Shown: positions 17,050-25,715 of the stretch, in pieces
Layout: each line of letters opens with the position of its first letter
Position numbering within the stretch: the first letter of the stretch is position 1
NCBI GenBank assembly: GCA_026416455.1
Contig: JAOAFE010000005.1
Coordinates: 91,878 to 139,843 of the forward strand
Direction: 5' to 3'
Length of the DNA: 47,966 nucleotides
From: Syntrophales bacterium
GTDB taxonomy: Bacteria; Desulfobacterota; Syntrophia; Syntrophales; UBA8958
Notes under the pieces: model-generated
The model's database searches: none
Told to the model about the DNA's origin: nothing
What the model saw: only the letters and a program-made list of their open reading frames with translations
Position numbers and translations under genes: made by a program

Positions 17050-17078
17050 TATATAGATGAAAAAAGCAGAAACTTCAA
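17050..17078 (-). promoter_or_regulatory. promoter of tRNA-Val (CAC)
   Basis: Minus strand TTGAAG, 17 nt, TATATA, ending 12 nt before the tRNA and just downstream of the thiolase terminator. Confidence 0.55.
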
Positions 17079-17081
17079 GGC

Positions 17082-17110
17082 AAAAAAAGGGCCCCGGAAT
17101 ATCGGGGCCC
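17082..17110 (-). terminator. intrinsic terminator of the thiolase operon
   Basis: GGGGCCCCG-type stem (GGGCCCCG/CGGGGCCC, loop 6 nt) followed on the minus strand by seven T residues. Confidence 0.92.
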
Positions 17111-17125
17111 CACATTAACAGTTTT

Positions 17126-18322
17126 TTACAGCATTTCAAAGATTCCGGCTGCGCCCATTCCACCGCCGATGCACATGGATACTATGCCCCGCTTAGCCCC
17201 TCGCCTTTTTAATTCGTAAATGAGCTGCGCCGTAAGTTTAGCCCCCGTACATCCCAGAGGATGACCAAGGGCAATCGCTCCTCCGTTGGGGTTCACATCA
17301 CCCGCCCAATAGCGATCCTCTATGCCCGTGGCCCTTAAGCTGTAAATGAACTGAGAGGCAAATGCTTCGTTAATCTCGAACACGTCTATATCTTTCGTCG
17401 TCAGACCCGCCATCTTGAGTACCTTGGGAATAGCATAGGCAGGGCCGACGCCCATTTCCTCTGCTTTACATCCGGCGACGGCAAAATGGGTTAGTCTCGC
17501 GACCGGTTTGATTCCCAAGGATTTAGCCTTTTCCGCACTCATAAGTAGCGAAAAGGCCGCCCCATCAGTCATCTGGGAAGAATTACCTGCCGTCACTGAG
17601 CCGCCGGCTTTGAAGGGGGATTTCAATGCGGCCATGGCTTCCATCGTTGTGGGCCATCTGACACCATCGTCCATGTCAAAGGTGAAGGTGGTTCTTACAC
17701 GTTTGCCTGATTTGTCCCGCGTATATTTATAGGCGGTAATGGGTATGATTTCATCCTTGAACTTACCCGCCTTGATGGCTTCGTAAGCCCGACGGTTGCT
17801 CTCCATGCCTACTTTGTCTTGGTCTTCCCGACTGATATTGTAGTTCGCCGCTACGTTTTCTGCCGTGATGCCCATGCTTACGTAGACGTAGGGCATCGAC
17901 CCATCCATCTTCCATCCCGGAAGGGGACGCATCGAAGTGCCCCCCATCGGGATATGGGTCATGGTTTCGACCCCACCGGCTATTATCACTTCAGACCAAC
18001 CGGCTCGGATTTTGGCCGTCGCATCAGCAATAGCCTGAAGACCAGAGGAGCAAAATCTGTTGACCGTCATTCCCGAGACGGAGATGGGAAGGCCAGCACC
18101 CATAGCCAGAATTCTGCCCACGTTCATACCCGTTTCTGCTTCGGGAAACGAACAGCCAACGATTAGGTCGTCAATATCTGCAGGATCAAGCTGTGGCACC
18201 CGGGCCAGGAGCCCTTTTATTACCTGAATGGCATATTCTTCTGCCCTGGTTTCTGCCAAGCCACCCCTTCTGTAGCGTCCGCCTGGACTTCTTACTGCTT
18301 CCACGATTACTGCATCGTTCAT
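17126..18322 (-). CDS. fadA: thiolase (acetyl-CoA C-acyltransferase)
   Basis: A 398-residue thiolase of normal length. Catalytic residues are all present: nucleophile C91 in NRFCSSGLQA, H354 in GHPLGCTG and C384 in MCIGGGMG. It cleaves 3-ketoacyl-CoA with CoA to acetyl-CoA and a shortened acyl-CoA (last step of beta-oxidation), or runs backwards for condensation. The ATG follows AAGGAGG by 6 nt. It lies 71 nt downstream of the HAD/ECH gene on the same strand, the fadN-fadA order known from Bacillus, and is followed by a strong terminator. Sequence alone does not separate degradative 3-ketoacyl-CoA thiolase from biosynthetic acetoacetyl-CoA thiolase; context favours degradation. Confidence 0.93.
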   Translation of the reverse strand: MNDAVIVEAVRSPGGRYRRGGLAETRAEEYAIQVIKGLLARVPQLDPADIDDLIVGCSFPEAETGMNVGRILAMGAGLPISVSGMTVNRFCSSGLQAIADATAKIRAGWSEVIIAGGVETMTHIPMGGTSMRPLPGWKMDGSMPYVYVSMGITAENVAANYNISREDQDKVGMESNRRAYEAIKAGKFKDEIIPITAYKYTRDKSGKRVRTTFTFDMDDGVRWPTTMEAMAALKSPFKAGGSVTAGNSSQMTDGAAFSLLMSAEKAKSLGIKPVARLTHFAVAGCKAEEMGVGPAYAIPKVLKMAGLTTKDIDVFEINEAFASQFIYSLRATGIEDRYWAGDVNPNGGAIALGHPLGCTGAKLTAQLIYELKRRGAKRGIVSMCIGGGMGAAGIFEML

Positions 18323-18393
18323 ATCTTTCCTCCTTCTCGAATAAGCGAGGGTACCCTGGATAGGACTGGATTCCTCTCGCTTCGTTTATTTTT

Positions 18394-20811
18394 TTAGTTG
18401 CGCAGAGGTTTACCCGTATTCAGCATGTGCATGATTCTGTCCTGGGTCTTTTTCTCCCCCAGAAGACTCAAGAACGCCTCTTTCTCTAGATCGAGGATTT
18501 CTTGCTCGGTAACAAATGTTCCTTCGGCACAATCCCCACCGGAGAGGACATAGGCGACCTTTTGGCTTACGAATACATCGTAGTCGGAGATGTAGTTGCC
18601 GTGCCTCATGTTGTAAAGAATGGCATCCACAAAGCCCCGGAAGTTTTCTCCCATGACGGGGATAAGGACTGGTCTCGGCGGCTTGTAACCGGTCATGTCA
18701 AGGGCAAGAACCAACTGTTTAGCGTCCCAGATCTGTTGATCTCGGTTCATGCTTATGCTCTCTGTCTTCCGGATATATCCCAGTTCCATGGCTTCCATGG
18801 CACTGGTGGACACCTTGGCCGTTGCGATGTTTTGAAAAGCCTTGGCCATATAGTACTGTAGGTTTAGACCTTGCTCGACTATTCCTGCGGGGATTCCTTC
18901 CGTCATTCTGACAAGAAGTTCCTTACAGCCACCGCCAGCGGGAATAACGCCTACTCCGACCTCGACCAGGCCCATATAGGTTTCACCGTGCGGCTGACAA
19001 CGAGCGGCGTGCATGGCTATTTCACAGCCACCGCCAAGAGCCATTCCTGCAGGAGCCGAAACGACCGGCTTGCTTAAATATTTCATTCTCATATTAGCGT
19101 TCTGAAGTGCTTCAATACCCTTTTCGATAAGATCCCAATCGGCCTTCTGTACCGCTACGATAACGTCAAAGATGTTTGCTCCGACGGAGAAGTTAGGGGC
19201 ATGATTACCAACGACCATGCCGACAAAATCTTTTTCCACGATATCACAGGCCTTGAAGATCATCTCCACCATATCGGTGTTGATGGAGTTCATTTTTGTA
19301 TGAAACTCGAGGCAGACCACCCCATCCCCGATGTCGACGAGAGTTGCGCCAGCGTTGCCTGCTACGACTTTATTCCTTTCCTTCAGGGAGGGTAAGAATA
19401 TTATCCTGGGGTTCGGTTCAAGGAGGACGTAATCCTTCTGGTTGAAGTCGTAATAGTAAAGGCCATCTTCTTTTTTGACGTAGAAAGAACTAAAACCTTT
19501 CTTCAACATTTCTTCGACTTTCTTGGGGACCTTGAGCTTCAGTTCTTTCATAACTTCGACGGCTTCCTTAACTCCTACCGCATCCCACGTCTCAAATGGA
19601 CCCAGTTGGTGGTTGTAGCCCCACTTCATGGCATTGTCGATGGCTGTAATGTTATCGCATATTTCTCCCACTCGGTTTGCGGCGTAGATGAAGTTGCGGC
19701 ATAGATACTTGCGGACGAACTCAGCCGCTTTGTCTTTTCCTTCGAATACGGTCTTGATGGCTTCAGCGATGTTTTCCTTCTTTGAAGCCTCGGAAATGGA
19801 ATCAAATTTGGGCTTTCCGGCCGGGACATACTCGAAAGTTTCGAAATCGAGCATGTATTTGACTGATTTGCCTTTGGCGTCTTTTGTTTTTTTGTAATAA
19901 CCCTGTTTCGTTTTATTTCCCAAAAGCTTCTTTTCTATCATCTTCTCGACGAAGGGAGAGGGGGCAAACATGTCTCTCCATTCGTCGTCGGGCACCGCCT
20001 CATAGAGATTTTTTGAGACGTGATAGCCTGTGTCGATGCCTACGAGGTCCATGGTACCGAAGATAGCAGTTCCTGGACGGCCAATGGATTTATTTACGAT
20101 GGCGTCGACCTCGTCGATCTTCATGCCCATCTCTAGCATGAGGTTTACGGCGTTGGACATGTCGAACACGCCAATTCTATTACCGACGAAGTTCGGTACG
20201 TCTTTGCAAACAACCACCCCTTTACCCAGTGTTCGCTCACTGAATTTGATCATGAAATCTACTACTTCCGGATCTGTTTCCTCTCCGGGGATGATCTCCA
20301 TGAGCTTCATATAGCGGGGCGGGTTGAAAAAGTGGGTACCGAGAAAGTGCTTTTTGAGGTTGGGCCCGAACTTGGCACTGATGTCTTTTATGGGGATACC
20401 GGAGGTATTGGTAGAAACAATGCAGTTAGGCCTGATGATCTTTTCGACACGGGCAAATAACTCCTGTTTAATTTTGAGATTTTCCACTACCGCTTCGCAG
20501 ACCCAGTCTACATCCGCCAACCATTTTAAATGGTCTTCAAAATTACCCGTTTTGACCATCGAGGCCAGATCTTTGGCGAAAAACGCAGCCGGTTTGGCCT
20601 TTACGGCATTGGCCAGGCCGTTATTGGCAAAGCGATTACGCCACTCTGGGGATTGCTCAGTTAACCCTTTTTTCTTGTCCTCTTCTGTCAACTCGGGAGG
20701 AATGATGTCCAGCAGATAGCACTCAATGCCCGCATTGGCGAGATGAGCAGCTATGCCGGCTCCCATTACGCCTGCCCCTAATACGGCAGCCTTCCTAATT
20801 TGATACGCCAT
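18394..20811 (-). CDS. fadN: 3-hydroxyacyl-CoA dehydrogenase / enoyl-CoA hydratase (FadN type)
   Basis: An 805-residue bifunctional enzyme. The N-terminal NAD-binding domain has AAVLGAGVMGAGIAAHLA (8-25) and a following hydroxyacyl-CoA dehydrogenase C-domain pair; residues about 470-690 are a crotonase fold with GGGCEIAMHA and LVEVGVGVIPAGGG, which include both catalytic glutamates. The dehydrogenase-first order is that of Bacillus FadN rather than E. coli FadB/FadJ. It hydrates enoyl-CoA and oxidises the 3-hydroxyacyl-CoA with NAD. ATG at 20811 follows AAGGAGG. It forms an operon with the thiolase downstream, probably preceded by the TetR gene 110 nt upstream; a degenerate copy of the TetR-type operator lies in its leader region. 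Confidence 0.94.
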   Translation of the reverse strand: MAYQIRKAAVLGAGVMGAGIAAHLANAGIECYLLDIIPPELTEEDKKKGLTEQSPEWRNRFANNGLANAVKAKPAAFFAKDLASMVKTGNFEDHLKWLADVDWVCEAVVENLKIKQELFARVEKIIRPNCIVSTNTSGIPIKDISAKFGPNLKKHFLGTHFFNPPRYMKLMEIIPGEETDPEVVDFMIKFSERTLGKGVVVCKDVPNFVGNRIGVFDMSNAVNLMLEMGMKIDEVDAIVNKSIGRPGTAIFGTMDLVGIDTGYHVSKNLYEAVPDDEWRDMFAPSPFVEKMIEKKLLGNKTKQGYYKKTKDAKGKSVKYMLDFETFEYVPAGKPKFDSISEASKKENIAEAIKTVFEGKDKAAEFVRKYLCRNFIYAANRVGEICDNITAIDNAMKWGYNHQLGPFETWDAVGVKEAVEVMKELKLKVPKKVEEMLKKGFSSFYVKKEDGLYYYDFNQKDYVLLEPNPRIIFLPSLKERNKVVAGNAGATLVDIGDGVVCLEFHTKMNSINTDMVEMIFKACDIVEKDFVGMVVGNHAPNFSVGANIFDVIVAVQKADWDLIEKGIEALQNANMRMKYLSKPVVSAPAGMALGGGCEIAMHAARCQPHGETYMGLVEVGVGVIPAGGGCKELLVRMTEGIPAGIVEQGLNLQYYMAKAFQNIATAKVSTSAMEAMELGYIRKTESISMNRDQQIWDAKQLVLALDMTGYKPPRPVLIPVMGENFRGFVDAILYNMRHGNYISDYDVFVSQKVAYVLSGGDCAEGTFVTEQEILDLEKEAFLSLLGEKKTQDRIMHMLNTGKPLRN

Positions 20812-20832
20812 AGTCTTCCTCCTTGTGATTTC

Positions 20833-20861
20833 TTTATAAGCAGGGGGTTGACTCAGGGCAC
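20833..20861 (-). promoter_or_regulatory. candidate promoter/operator of the fadN-fadA operon
   Basis: A -10-like TATAAA (20833-20838 on the minus strand) lies 10 nt from TGACTCAGGGCAC (20849-20861, plus-strand reading), a 7-of-10 match to TGACT-N3-GGTCA. No good -35 box is seen, so an activator-dependent or weak promoter is possible. The geometry is like the acyl-CoA dehydrogenase promoter. Confidence 0.4.
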
Positions 20862-20921
20862 TGCGGCACCCATCTCTCCCGGCCTATAAAGAGCTTATTT
20901 TGCCGCAAAGTGCGGTTATTC

Positions 20922-21560
20922 TTATTTTTTCTGTTCCTTTAAACCTCTCAAATAGATGTCTAAGCCTTCTTCGAGGGTATTTCTGATACGGGTTCCTCTT
21001 TTCTCTTCCGGCCCCGTAAACAGATGGAGAGCGATAATGCCGTTAATCATACCCCATATAATGTTCCTATGGTGAAAGACATTTATGGGGCGTGGAAATT
21101 CTCCCGCTTCGATCCCGGCGTTGATCAGTTCTGAGATGGCGTCGATGTTTCTGTTTACGGCAGTTACTAGTTTTTTATCCATCTCTTCCGTAAGATCTAA
21201 GTGCTCTGGATTGAGCATGTAGTTCATAAGGATACGGAATAACTCCGGGTCGTTGAGGAAAAATTCAACATAGCTTAGGGCAATCTTCCTGATAGACTCC
21301 GATGCCCTGTTCTTTTCTTCCACTATGGATTTAATTAGTTTTTGATGTCGGTCCACCTCGGAAAGAAGGAGGTGGGTGTAAATCTCGTCTTTACTTTTGA
21401 AATGAAGATAAACGGCTCCTTTGCTGATATTTGCCTTCTTGGCAATACTTTCAACAGTTACGTTTTTGAATCCTTTTTCAAAGAACAGCTTGCGTGCCGC
21501 TCTCAGTATGGTCTGTCGTCTTTGTTCTCTGATTTTGTTTCTTCTTGCTCCTATTCCCAT
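20922..21560 (-). CDS. TetR-family regulator of beta-oxidation genes
   Basis: A 212-residue TetR/AcrR protein: helix-turn-helix in residues about 12-58 (RRQTILRAARKLFFEKGF, ISKGAVYLHFKSKDEI) and a helical effector domain with aromatic residues near 155-185. It is the first gene of a leftward group with fadN and fadA. Its promoter carries TGACTCGCGGTCA just past the -10 box, consistent with autorepression, and near-identical sites sit in the acyl-CoA dehydrogenase and, degenerately, fadN promoters. By analogy with FadR of Bacillus and PsrA of Pseudomonas, long-chain acyl-CoA would be the inducer; that is inference. The ATG at 21560 has only a weak ribosome-binding site. Confidence 0.9.
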   Translation of the reverse strand: MGIGARRNKIREQRRQTILRAARKLFFEKGFKNVTVESIAKKANISKGAVYLHFKSKDEIYTHLLLSEVDRHQKLIKSIVEEKNRASESIRKIALSYVEFFLNDPELFRILMNYMLNPEHLDLTEEMDKKLVTAVNRNIDAISELINAGIEAGEFPRPINVFHHRNIIWGMINGIIALHLFTGPEEKRGTRIRNTLEEGLDIYLRGLKEQKK

Positions 21561-21599
21561 CCAAAAGTTCCAATCAAGTTTATTCCCTTAAGTCATTTA

Positions 21600-21612
21600 T
21601 GACTCGCGGTCA
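21600..21612. promoter_or_regulatory. putative TetR operator
   Basis: TGACTCGCGGTCA: TGAC and GTCA arms. It differs from the site at 14955-14967 only in the three central bases. Confidence 0.6.
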
Positions 21613-21617
21613 GAATC

Positions 21618-21646
21618 TTGATACGAAACATTTTTTTTTCTGTCAA
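21618..21646 (-). promoter_or_regulatory. promoter of the TetR gene
   Basis: Minus strand TTGACA (21641-21646), 17 nt with an A9 tract, TATCAA (21618-21623). The operator starts 5 nt downstream of the -10 box, around the transcription start. Confidence 0.6.
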
Positions 21647-21699
21647 GAAAAAAAAGAAATGTGGCAAACAAGAGTTTTTCACTAATGTAATAATTTTTT

Positions 21700-21727
21700 T
21701 TGACTTTGCATGATTAATGTATATAAT
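21700..21727 (+). promoter_or_regulatory. promoter of the winged-helix protein gene
   Basis: TTGACT, 16 nt, TATAAT in very A/T-rich DNA; a strong-looking sigma-70 promoter. Confidence 0.7.
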
Positions 21728-21775
21728 TTTTTATAAGTTTGACATTAAAAATATTGAAGAAAGGAGAGAATAACA

Positions 21776-22174
21776 GTGGTTGAGAGATCAAGGATAAAAT
21801 ACAATCCTGTCACTAGGGAGATCGAAATAGAAGGCTCGGAGGAGTTTATCCGGGAGTATTTCGATCGAGTTCAAGAACTGGTTAAAAGAGAAGTCCCTGA
21901 GGTCAAGGAAAGGAAAAGGGTAAGGAAGACTTCAAAAACGGCTGCGAGAGGGAGTGGCAGAAAACCTCGTAAGGAAAAGGCAGCGGCCTCAACCAAAGGG
22001 GTAAAAGCAAAAGTTATGGATCTAATAACCAAGGCGGGTGCGGAGGGAATTTCTTCAATAGCGTTGCAGGAGAAAACGGGTCTTTCGGCCAGGCAAATTT
22101 GGTCTGTCATCTATCGGGCAGAAAAGGCGGGAAAGATTGTAAAAGAAAAGCGCGGCGTTTATCGGTTAGCATAA
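21776..22174 (+). CDS. small DNA-binding-like protein with C-terminal winged helix
   Basis: A 132-residue protein starting with GTG, 9 nt after AAAGGAG. Residues 1-35 form a small domain (IKYNPVTREIEIEGSEEFI) predicted as beta-hairpin plus helix; residues about 40-78 are a Lys/Arg/Ala-rich flexible linker (ERKRVRKTSKTAARGSGRK); residues about 80-131 look like a winged helix (ISSIALQEKTGLSARQIWSVIYRAEKAGKI, then the wing KEKRGVYRL). I do not recognise a named family. The basic linker and winged helix suggest a nucleoid-associated or regulatory protein. It has its own strong promoter and terminator, so it is an independent unit. Confidence 0.75.
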   Translation: MVERSRIKYNPVTREIEIEGSEEFIREYFDRVQELVKREVPEVKERKRVRKTSKTAARGSGRKPRKEKAAASTKGVKAKVMDLITKAGAEGISSIALQEKTGLSARQIWSVIYRAEKAGKIVKEKRGVYRLA

Positions 22175-22200
22175 ATAGTCTGGGTGAGATTACTCTAGCA

Positions 22201-22229
22201 AAGAGGGGCGTATCCGGCCCTTCTTTTTT
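22201..22229 (+). terminator. intrinsic terminator of the winged-helix gene
   Basis: A nine-pair stem AAGAGGGGC with GCCCTTCTT (one G-T pair), loop of 7-8 nt, followed by a T tract. Confidence 0.75.
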
Positions 22230-22243
22230 GCGGTAAAATGTAT

Positions 22244-22279
22244 TTGACAAAAGAACTTGGCCCAAATAGTTATGGGCCA
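22244..22279 (+). promoter_or_regulatory. promoter and inverted repeat upstream of CoA-transferase/GNAT copy 2
   Basis: TTGACA (22244-22249), 17 nt, TAGTTA (22267-22272). TGGCCCA (22258-22264) and TGGGCCA (22273-22279) form a perfect 7-bp inverted repeat bracketing the -10 box, placed where a repressor would block transcription. Confidence 0.55.
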
Positions 22280-22303
22280 TGTAATTCATAAGCGGGATAA
22301 GTT

Positions 22304-24172
22304 ATGTGGAGAGATAAATTAGTAACCCCAGAGCAAATCTTGGAAAAGATTGAACCGGGTATGACCATTTTTTTGGGCACGGGAATGGCAGAACCGCGCA
22401 CTTTGGTAAAACATCTTATGGCCTCCGAGAGAAACAACCTTCAGGATCTGGAACTCATACAACTCGTAAGCCTGGGAGATGCCGTAGCCATCGATGAAAG
22501 GTATGCACGTAAGTTTAGACTTAAGACCTTTTTCTCTGGTTGGATAGCCGATGAAGCCATTCGACAGGGCAAGGTCGACCTCATACCGAGTCGGTTTTCT
22601 CGGATTCCCTGGTTATTCAGGTCCGGAGCCATTCATATAGATATAGCTTTTATCCAAATTACACCACCTAATGAGGCCGGTTATGCCAATTTGGTGGGCG
22701 TTGACGTGGAACGGGCGGCTCTCGAGTCGGCTCATATGGTGGTGGGGGAAATTAATTATGAAGTTCCCCATACGATGGGTGACACTTTGGTTCATGTGAA
22801 CGATTTTAATTATTTCGTCGAATCGACGGAGCCACCTCTCTATTTACAGAGATGGCCTATTCCGGATGTATACATGAAGATTGCAGAAAATGTAGCCTCC
22901 GTGGTGGAAGATGGGGCTTGTATCTCATACGGTATCGGGCCACTTTATGAGGCCCTGGCTAAAACCCTATCCAACAAGAAAGATTTGGGTATTCATTCTC
23001 CTTTCATTACGGATGCTCTTATGGACCTCATCAAGAGTGGGGCCGTAACGAACCGAAAAAAAAGTATCTTTCGCGGTAAGTGTTCGGTTTCTTATATTTT
23101 GGGAACGAAGGAACTCCTCAAATGGCTGGATAATAACCCGTTAGTAGAGTTTCAGCCCGAGGATGTCATCATGGATCCCAAGATTATCGGTATGAACGAT
23201 AAAATGACGGCTCTTCTTCCAGCCAGAAAGGTGGATCTAACAGGAAACGTGGCCCTTCATACAGGTCGAGGTAACGTGACGGCGGGGCCGGGTAACGTGC
23301 AGGAGTTGTTCATGGGAGCAGCCCTTTCTAAGGGTGGACGCACTATATTCGCCCTTCCCAGCCGCAACCGCCATGGGGAGCCCAATATCGTTCTGTCGGT
23401 TGACAAATATCCTTTTCAGTTTTCCAATCGAGAATCTATGGATTTAGTCGTCACCGAGTACGGGGTGGCGTACCTCATGGGGAAGACCCTCCGGGAAAGG
23501 GCACAGGCGCTTATCGAAATAGCCCATCCCGATGATCGGGCCGAGCTTGTGCGGCAGGCCAAAGAGGCGAAGATGATTTACGCTGATCAGATTTACTTTC
23601 CCGAAAGTGGATACCTTTATCCGGAAAAAGTGGCCTGCACACACAGGTTTAAAAACGGTCTAACTGTACGTTTCCGAGCGATTAAGCCGTCCGACGAAGA
23701 TGAAATGAGGAGATTGTTTTATCGGTTCTCCGATCAGGCCGTTTACTATCGTTATTTCAGCCCCATCAAGACCATGCCCCACCATAAAATGCAAGAATAT
23801 GTCAACGTCGACTATCGCCATGTTATGTCCATCGTCGGGGTCATTGAAGAAGGAGGAATTGAAAGAATCATTGCCGAAGCGAGATACGTAAGAGATGCCA
23901 ACAAGCCTTTTGCCGACCTCGCTTTTATCGTTGATGAAAAGTATCAGGGGTACGGCATTGCTTCTTTTCTTTTTGATCTGCTGATCCGAATTGCTCGCGA
24001 AGAAGGGATCAGCGGGTTTACCGCGGACGTCTTGGCCGACAACAAGGCGATGTTGAAAGTATTTGAAAAGTCACCATTCCCCGTCAAGGCCGTTCTCGCC
24101 GGTGGGGTTTATAAGTTGACGATCCCTTTCACGACGGCGACGGAGTTCAAAGATCGAGAAGAGAATAATTAA
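22304..24172 (+). CDS. CoA-transferase/acetyl-CoA hydrolase fused to GNAT acetyltransferase (copy 2)
   Basis: A 622-residue paralogue of the protein at 7975-9843, alignable end to end (for example LKTFFSGW, ARKVDLTGNVALH, VVTEYGVAYLMGKTLRERAQALI, FRAIKPSDEDEMRRLFYRFSD). Residues about 1-435 are the CoA-transferase part; residues about 450-612 are GNAT, with the acetyl-CoA loop YQGYGIASF and NKAMLKVFEK. The C-terminus is slightly divergent (KSPFPVKAVL for KSGYPVRAVL). It has its own promoter with an inverted repeat around the -10 box, so it is probably regulated separately from copy 1. ATG at 22304 has only a weak GGGA ribosome-binding site. Substrate differences between the copies cannot be read. 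Confidence 0.9.
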   Translation: MWRDKLVTPEQILEKIEPGMTIFLGTGMAEPRTLVKHLMASERNNLQDLELIQLVSLGDAVAIDERYARKFRLKTFFSGWIADEAIRQGKVDLIPSRFSRIPWLFRSGAIHIDIAFIQITPPNEAGYANLVGVDVERAALESAHMVVGEINYEVPHTMGDTLVHVNDFNYFVESTEPPLYLQRWPIPDVYMKIAENVASVVEDGACISYGIGPLYEALAKTLSNKKDLGIHSPFITDALMDLIKSGAVTNRKKSIFRGKCSVSYILGTKELLKWLDNNPLVEFQPEDVIMDPKIIGMNDKMTALLPARKVDLTGNVALHTGRGNVTAGPGNVQELFMGAALSKGGRTIFALPSRNRHGEPNIVLSVDKYPFQFSNRESMDLVVTEYGVAYLMGKTLRERAQALIEIAHPDDRAELVRQAKEAKMIYADQIYFPESGYLYPEKVACTHRFKNGLTVRFRAIKPSDEDEMRRLFYRFSDQAVYYRYFSPIKTMPHHKMQEYVNVDYRHVMSIVGVIEEGGIERIIAEARYVRDANKPFADLAFIVDEKYQGYGIASFLFDLLIRIAREEGISGFTADVLADNKAMLKVFEKSPFPVKAVLAGGVYKLTIPFTTATEFKDREENN

Positions 24173-24223
24173 ATCCCTTGCGAAAGAAAATTAGTTAAGA
24201 TAAAGCCCCTTGGGCCAATGGGA

Positions 24224-24252
24224 TTGACTTTTATTTAGGCGGTGCATATAAA
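24224..24252 (+). promoter_or_regulatory. promoter of tRNA-Leu (and possibly tig operon)
   Basis: TTGACT, 17 nt, TATAAA, ending 10 nt before the tRNA. Confidence 0.7.
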
Positions 24253-24262
24253 ATAAAAGTAG

Positions 24263-24347
24263 GCGAGAGTGGCGGAACTGGCAGACGCACTGGACTTAGG
24301 ATCCAGCGGGTAAAACCGTAAGGGTTCAAATCCCTTCTCTCGCACCA
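24263..24347 (+). tRNA. tRNA-Leu (TAG)
   Basis: An 85-nt class II tRNA with long variable arm and encoded CCA: acceptor GCGAGAG/CTCTCGC, anticodon loop CTTAGGA (anticodon TAG), T-loop TTCAAAT. It lies 48 nt before trigger factor with no convincing terminator in between. Confidence 0.96.
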
Positions 24348-24395
24348 CACGTATATAACAGACCTGTAAGGGGTCTTGAAGAGGAGATAGAAAAG

Positions 24396-25715
24396 GTGAC
24401 AGAATCACAATTGGCATTGAGGATAGAAAACTTAAGCCCCGTCAAAAAGAAGATCACCATCCAAGTGCCTTGGGACGAGGCTAAAAAAGAATTGGAAGAA
24501 ATAACTAAGAAAGTGGCCAAGACAGCACAAGTGAAGGGCTTCAGGACGGGACGGGTTCCCAGACCTATTCTCGAAAAGAAATTCGGTGCCTACATTAGAG
24601 AAGAAACGGTAAACAGCTTGGTCAATCGTTACTACTGGGAAGCTGTTGACGAGCACAAGATAACTCCTCTTTCACGCCCAGAGATTGAGGAAGAAGGGTT
24701 GAAAGACAATGAACCTTTCTCCTTTTCTGCGACCGTCGAGGTAGAACCAATTCTGGATCCTACAGGGTACAAAGGATTGAAACTGGTAAAAAAAGACGTG
24801 GCTGCGACGGAAGAAGAGATAAATCTGAGGCTCAAACAGGTACAAGAAATGTACGCCACGATGGAGGAGATTGACGAAGATCGGCCCGTAAAAAAGGGCG
24901 ATTATGTGTCCATATCGTTTCAGGGCTTTCTCGAAGGGAAACCCCTGGATAATATGAAGGCTGATGATTATTTACTCCACGTAGGTGCGGGACTTTTTGT
25001 GCCCGGGTTCGAAGACCAAATTGTGGGTATGAAAAAAGGCGAGGAAAAAGATTTTACCGTTACTTTTCCCGCCGATTATCTCAGCAACAGACAGGTAGCC
25101 GGTAAGGAAGTAACTTTCCATGTGGCCATCAAGGGTATCAAAGAGAAAAGGCTTCCGCCCATCGATGAAGAGTTTATAAAGAATTTCGACCAGTATAAAA
25201 GCATTGAGGAGCTAAAGAAAGCTATTGCTGAAGCTATCGAATCGGAAAAGAAGGGACAGGCGCAAAAAGAAACGAGAGAAGCCATTGTGAATAATTTGTT
25301 GGCGATAAATGAGGTGCCGGTACCGGAGACCCTGGTCGAGCGTCAGGTCTTGTATATGATGATGGACAGCCACCGTTACTGGTCGCTGAGGGGGATGAAT
25401 CCACGAGAAGCTTCGGAAATAATCCTGAGTATGAAGGATATGTATCGAGAAGAGGCGGAGAAGATCGTAAAAACTTTTCTCCTTATGAAAAGCATTGCGG
25501 CAAAGGAAGATATCAGTGTTTCGGAAGAGGAAAAGGACGCATTCATCAAAGATCTGGCTCAAAAACGCAAAGTTGATTACGAAACGCTGCGAAAACAAAT
25601 GGAAGAGGATGGAATGACAGAACAGCTTGGACTAGAGCTTCTGACTGACAAGGTTTTTAAATTCATAGAAACCCATAGCGAATTTGTGGAATCTCCACAA
25701 GAGGGAGTGTCATGA
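24396..25715 (+). CDS. tig: trigger factor
   Basis: A 439-residue ribosome-associated chaperone and prolyl isomerase. The N-terminal ribosome-binding domain carries the signature [17 protein letters not shown] (residues about 47-63); residues about 150-240 are the FKBP-type domain ([36 protein letters not shown]); the rest is the helical chaperone arm. The start is GTG at 24396, nine nt after GAGGAG. Its stop overlaps the clpP start (ATGA), and clpX and lon follow: the classical tig-clpP-clpX-lon order. The upstream tRNA-Leu is in the same direction and may be part of the transcript. Confidence 0.97.
   Translation: MTESQLALRIENLSPVKKKITIQVPWDEAKKELEEITKKVAKTAQVKGFRTGRVPRPILEKKFGAYIREETVNSLVNRYYWEAVDEHKITPLSRPEIEEEGLKDNEPFSFSATVEVEPILDPTGYKGLKLVKKDVAATEEEINLRLKQVQEMYATMEEIDEDRPVKKGDYVSISFQGFLEGKPLDNMKADDYLLHVGAGLFVPGFEDQIVGMKKGEEKDFTVTFPADYLSNRQVAGKEVTFHVAIKGIKEKRLPPIDEEFIKNFDQYKSIEELKKAIAEAIESEKKGQAQKETREAIVNNLLAINEVPVPETLVERQVLYMMMDSHRYWSLRGMNPREASEIILSMKDMYREEAEKIVKTFLLMKSIAAKEDISVSEEEKDAFIKDLAQKRKVDYETLRKQMEEDGMTEQLGLELLTDKVFKFIETHSEFVESPQEGVS

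Noticed and set aside
24235-24417. Minus-strand open frame with REKGFEPLRFYPLDPKS
   Set aside because: It is the antisense reading of tRNA-Leu, a well-known artefact family in tRNA regions.
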